Part shown: positions 61,762 to 64,000 of the stretch, piece after piece
Numbering within the stretch: position 1 is the first letter of the stretch
How the letters are laid out: the number at the start of each line of letters is the position of its first letter
Origin: an uncultured Saprospiraceae bacterium
Lineage (GTDB): Bacteria > Bacteroidota > Bacteroidia > Chitinophagales > Saprospiraceae
Assembly (NCBI GenBank): GCA_937973565.1
Contig: CALJKQ010000046.1
Coordinates: forward strand, 18,604-82,603
Direction of reading: 5' to 3'
DNA length: 64,000 nucleotides
Position numbers and translations under genes: made by a program
Notes under the pieces: generated by a model
Database searches by the model: none
Told to the model about the DNA's origin: nothing
The model's input: the letters and a program-made list of their open reading frames with translations, nothing else

Positions 61762-63982
61762 ATGAGAAGCCAAAATTTCAAATCGAAGGCCCATTTCTTA
61801 TTATTGTTTTTAATAATTTGTTTTAACGGAATATTATTTGGCCAGAGGGTGGTTAAAGGGGTTGTTACAGATGCAACTTCCGGTGAGCCTCTAATCGGGG
61901 CAAATATTGTTCTGAAAGAAGACGATTCCCATGGTACCGTTACCGATTTCGACGGTGCTTTTGCTCTGGAAGTGAGGCCTACCACAAAAATTATTGTCAT
62001 CAGTTACACGGGTTACACAACCCAGGAGATCGACGTTTCTGCAACTTCAAACATCAATATCTCCCTTATGGCCGGCCAGATTTTGGAAGATGTAGTGGTT
62101 ATTGGATACGGTACCGTTAAAAGAGAAGACGCTACCGGTGCCATCCAGGCCGTTTCATCGGAAAAATTCAACAGAGGTGCCATTACCGGAGCACAGGAGC
62201 TGATTGCCGGTAAAGTAGCCGGTGTTAGCATTACTACAGAAGGTAGTCCGGGGGCCGGCTCCAAAATCAGAATCCGCGGAGAATCCTCCCTTTCTGCCAC
62301 CAACGACCCGCTCATCGTGGTTGACGGTATTCCGCTCGACAATGGAGGCGTTTCCGGAAGCAGAAACCCACTGAACATCATCAACCCCAACGACATTGCC
62401 AACATGAGCGTTTTGAAGGATGCTTCTGCTACCGCCATCTACGGTAACCGTGCAGCAGGTGGTGTTATCCTCATCACTACTAAAAAAGGAACGGTAGGCA
62501 GCAAATTGTCTCTTAGCTACAACGGCAATTATTCTGTGGGTACCAAGTACAACAAAGTAAATGTGCTTACTGCCGACGAATACAGAAATTACATCAACAC
62601 CAAATACAACTACGATCCTACCAAGCCTCTGAATGAACAGGCAGCTGCTATTCAACTCATGGGCACAGATAACGTGGATTGGCAAGAGTTGATATACCAA
62701 AACGCCACGGGTATGGACCACAGCGTTGGCGTATCCGGTGCTATTAAGCAGTTCCCTTACCGCCTTTCATTGGGATATACAGACAAAAACGGCTTGTTGA
62801 AGACTGACAACTTCAAAAGATATACAACCGCTATCAACATTAATCCCGGCTTCCTGGACAACGCCCTGCAGCTCAATCTGCACTTCAAAGCCATGCAAAA
62901 CAAAAACCATTTTGCAGACCGTGGAGCCATCGGCAACTCATTGAATTATGACCCAACACACGGGCCTTACGACGCCAATTCAAAATATGCCGGTTATACC
63001 GCATGGACCATACCGGCCAATGGCAATCCCAACCCCATCGCTCCTACCAATCCGGTAGCGCTGCTGGAAATGCGCAACGACAATGCTACCGTCAATCAGT
63101 ACATCGCCAATGCCAGTGCCGACTACCGATTCTGGTTTATGCCCGATTTGAGATTAAATGTCTCCGTGGGTCACGACCAGGCCAAAGGAGAAGGCAGGGT
63201 AATAGTTCCCAATACAGCAGCGTTTGCTTTTGATGCCATCAATGGCGGTGGGGTAAACAATTATTATACCCAAACCAAAAAGAATACCGTTTTTGAGTCT
63301 TATTTAAATTACAAAAAGGATTATAATAAGCACAGCTTCGATGTCATGGGGGGGTACTCATGGCAAAGATTTTATGTAGAAAACTATTTCAAAAATTCAG
63401 ACACCGCAGGCACTCCCGCCGAAACCCTTGAAAACAGAGATCCGGCAGAGTATTTCCTTGCTTCCCTGTTTACCAGACTCAACTACGATTTCAATGATCG
63501 TTATTACCTTACCTTCTCTTTGAGAAGAGATGGCACTTCCCGCTTTTCTCCTGACGCCAGATGGGGCTTGTTCCCTGCTGCCGCTCTGGCTGTAAAAGTA
63601 ATCGACAACGACAATACCCTGTTCAACAGTGTAAAATTGAGAACAGGATGGGGCGTTACAGGTCAACAGGACATTGGTGATTATTATGCCTACCTCGCCA
63701 GATACCAGGTGGGTAACCCCAATGCCCAGTATCAGTTTGGAAACGAATTCATCACTACCCTCAGACCCAACGGTTATGATGCCAATATCAAATGGGAAGA
63801 AACTTCTACCTACAACGTTGCTGTAGACTTTTCCATCATCAAAAACAAGTTGTCGGGTTCGATCGATGTTTACCAGAAACTCACCAAAGACCTGCTCAAC
63901 AGGATTCCTGTTCCGGCAGGTACCAACCTTACCAATTTCATTACCACCAATGTGGGTAATATGGAAAATAAGGGTATTGAGT
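61762..63982 (+). CDS. SusC/RagA-type TonB-linked outer-membrane transporter, 3' end cut by contig end
   Basis: About 740 residues are visible of a protein usually near 1000. Signal peptide (SKAHFLLLFLIICFNGILFG, then Q); carboxypeptidase-like domain VVKGVVTDATSGEPLIGANI and VISYTGYTTQEID at about 30-115; plug domain with LEDVVVIGYGTVKREDATGA, IRIRGESSLSATNDPLIVVD, and ATAIYGNRAAGGVILITTKK at about 120-245; then barrel strands. The apparent TAG stop at 63982-63984 is formed by adapter bases, so the real gene continues. A susD partner would be expected downstream. Probably works with the divergent SusE/F-like protein in uptake of a carbohydrate or oligomer. Confidence 0.92.
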
Positions 63983-64000
63983 AGATCGGAAGAGCGTCGT
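63983..64000. other. Illumina adapter sequence left at the contig end
   Basis: AGATCGGAAGAGCGTCGT is identical to the first 18 bases of the Illumina TruSeq read-2-side adapter. It is not genomic. Confidence 0.97.

Overview
The window comes from a member of the Bacteroidota. Evidence: several proteins end in type IX secretion (T9SS) sorting domains; there is a SusC/RagA-type TonB-linked transporter; promoter-like sites follow the phylum's TTG...TAnnTTTG pattern; and the housekeeping genes have the forms usual in the phylum. A Saprospirales-like lineage is my guess, not shown. The right edge is a true contig end: the last 18 bases are Illumina adapter, so the final gene is cut by sequencing artefact.

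Layout. 0-3.6 kb: two tandem DsbD N-terminal-type proteins, an ECF sigma factor overlapping a membrane-anchored beta-barrel protein, and a small membrane ORF. 3.8-10 kb: a likely metK-dcd-secreted BNR/FN3 protein operon and a family 2 glycosyltransferase. 10-18 kb: a flavin/2Fe-2S reductase, a secreted M1 peptidase, a repeat lipoprotein, a glutaredoxin-like/SET pair and a sodium:solute symporter. 18-34.5 kb: prfA, a coiled-coil protein, asd, a lamin-tail surface protein, an EEP-fold protein, a GNAT, a rhomboid, an Lhr-like helicase, a HigBA-type toxin-antitoxin pair, an outer-membrane-like protein and ileS (type 2, GIHH signature). 34.5-43.4 kb: an AT-richer accessory stretch with an ATPase plus nuclease-like gene pair, a TonB-C protein, a lipoprotein, a three-gene HipBST module with four evenly spaced operators, a UvrD-like helicase, and decayed or repetitive DNA. 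43.4-64 kb: a lipoprotein, parC, radA, sucA, a T9SS cargo protein, a gpx-holB-ricT-lpdA-purQ gene string, and a divergent SusE/F-like and susC pair.

The most unusual structure is a family of intergenic arrays. Four loci carry degenerate 7-bp words kept in strict 7-bp register. Three of these arrays abut the 3' end of a minus-strand housekeeping gene (prfA, parC, radA), and two are preceded by 19-bp-type repeats with the same order of parts. The best candidates for functional novelty are the ATPase/nuclease-like pair at 34.6-36.3 kb and the HipBST locus with its 40-bp-spaced operator ladder. All functional calls are from reading the sequence; no database search was run.
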